From: Anaeroplasma bactoclasticum
Lineage (GTDB): Bacteria > Bacillota_I > Bacilli_A > Acholeplasmatales > Anaeroplasmataceae
Length of the DNA: 64,000 nt
Assembly (NCBI RefSeq): GCF_003550015.1
Contig: NZ_QXEV01000001.1
Span: 174,068-238,067, forward strand
Reading direction: 5' to 3'
Shown: piece by piece, positions 63,835 through 64,000 of the stretch
Position numbering within the stretch: the stretch's first letter is position 1
Layout of the letters: each line of letters opens with the position of its first letter
Notes under the pieces: generated by a model
Seen by the model: only the letters and a program-made list of their open reading frames with translations
Told to the model about the DNA's origin: nothing
The model's database searches: none
Program-made: the position numbers and the translations under genes

Positions 63835-64000
63835 TTTTTGGAGAGTTTGATCCTGGCTCAGGATTAACGCTGGCGGCGTGCCTAATACATGCAAGTCGAA
63901 TGGTAGCAATACCATGGCGAACGGGTGAGTAACACGTAGGTAACCTGTCTTTAAGACGAGGATAACCGATGGAAACGTCGGATAATACTCGATAGGTGAT
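63835..64000 (+). rRNA. rrs: 16S rRNA gene, 5' end (partial)
   Basis: GGAGAGTTTGATCCTGGCTC at 63840-63859 is the universal 16S start, so the mature end lies near 63835 by E. coli numbering. The gene runs off the window after about 166 bases. GGATTAACGCTGGCGGC and the very short V1 loop AGTAGCAATACTT-like variant (here TGGTAGCAATACCA) resemble Mollicutes-related Bacilli; the standard GATGAACGC of Bacillus is absent. Confidence 0.97.

Noticed and set aside
1..64000. UGA=Trp genetic code, suggested by the 16S similarity
   Set aside because: Several genes (purN, the trmN6-like gene at 17923, MutS-like A) end at TGA, in-frame Trp is always TGG, and no frame continues usefully past TGA.
1..64000. 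CRISPR arrays, prophage or transposon remnants
   Set aside because: No regularly spaced repeats, integrase, transposase or phage structural genes were seen on either strand.

Overview
The window is AT-rich, densely coding DNA from a low-GC Gram-positive (Bacilli/Firmicutes-type) chromosome. Shine-Dalgarno (SD) sites are strong, and ATG, GTG and TTG are all used as starts. Many promoters carry an extended -10 of the type TGNTATAAT. TGA acts as a stop, so this is not a Mycoplasma/Spiroplasma code organism. The sortase-anchored pullulanase implies a cell wall. The 16S rRNA gene that begins near 63835 has the GGATTAACGC start and short V1 loop seen in Mollicutes-related Bacilli. My inference is an uncultured gut-type Bacilli lineage near RF39/Acholeplasmatales/Erysipelotrichia. 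No phage, insertion sequence, CRISPR array or tRNA gene was seen.

Layout. 1-2.6 kb: end of a DUF2130 gene, a SHOCT-domain gene, an unknown gene, a YccF membrane protein and a possible helix-turn-helix gene. 2.6-10.1 kb: a MATE exporter divergent from a CDF metal exporter, GNAT-HAD fusion and heterodimeric ABC exporter operon. 10.1-15.2 kb: an ORF lacking a start codon, homoserine dehydrogenase, and a large cell-wall pullulanase with a LacI/CcpA-like operator. 15.3-20.5 kb: a Bacillus-like information-processing cluster (tmk, holB, ricT, trmN6-like, TerB-like, rsmI, thioredoxin-like). 20.5-25.4 kb: a second TrmN6-like methyltransferase, two tandem MutS-like ATPases, and a membrane GGDEF protein. 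25.4-29.7 kb (minus): a two-gene acyl-CoA dehydratase activase/dehydratase-like operon. 29.8-39.5 kb: a GLUG-type lipoprotein, cysS, mrnC, a P-type ATPase with a very large extracytoplasmic insertion, and metG under a T-box leader. 39.7-41.1 kb (minus): a second MATE exporter.

41.2-56.6 kb is a purine operon under a guanine riboswitch: purK-purL-purC-purF-purM-purN-purH-purD-folD-purB-guaA. It contains most steps from PRPP to IMP, plus GMP synthetase and a one-carbon enzyme. purE is absent, and a 24-codon ORF with a good SD lies between the aptamer and the terminator. 56.7-61.4 kb: a short leader or small RNA, a COG0523-type GTPase preceded by an ATG-TAA start-stop element, and a second heterodimeric ABC exporter. 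61.5-63.5 kb: NUDIX, prmC and tsaC/ywlC genes. From 63.6 kb an rRNA promoter and leader lead into the 5' end of the 16S gene.

Most of the window is housekeeping. The parts least explained by known systems are the tandem MutS-like pair behind a duplicated TrmN6-like gene, the P-type ATPase ectodomain with a threefold internal motif, the leader and start-stop arrangement before the GTPase/exporter operon, and the riboswitch-linked small ORF in front of purK.
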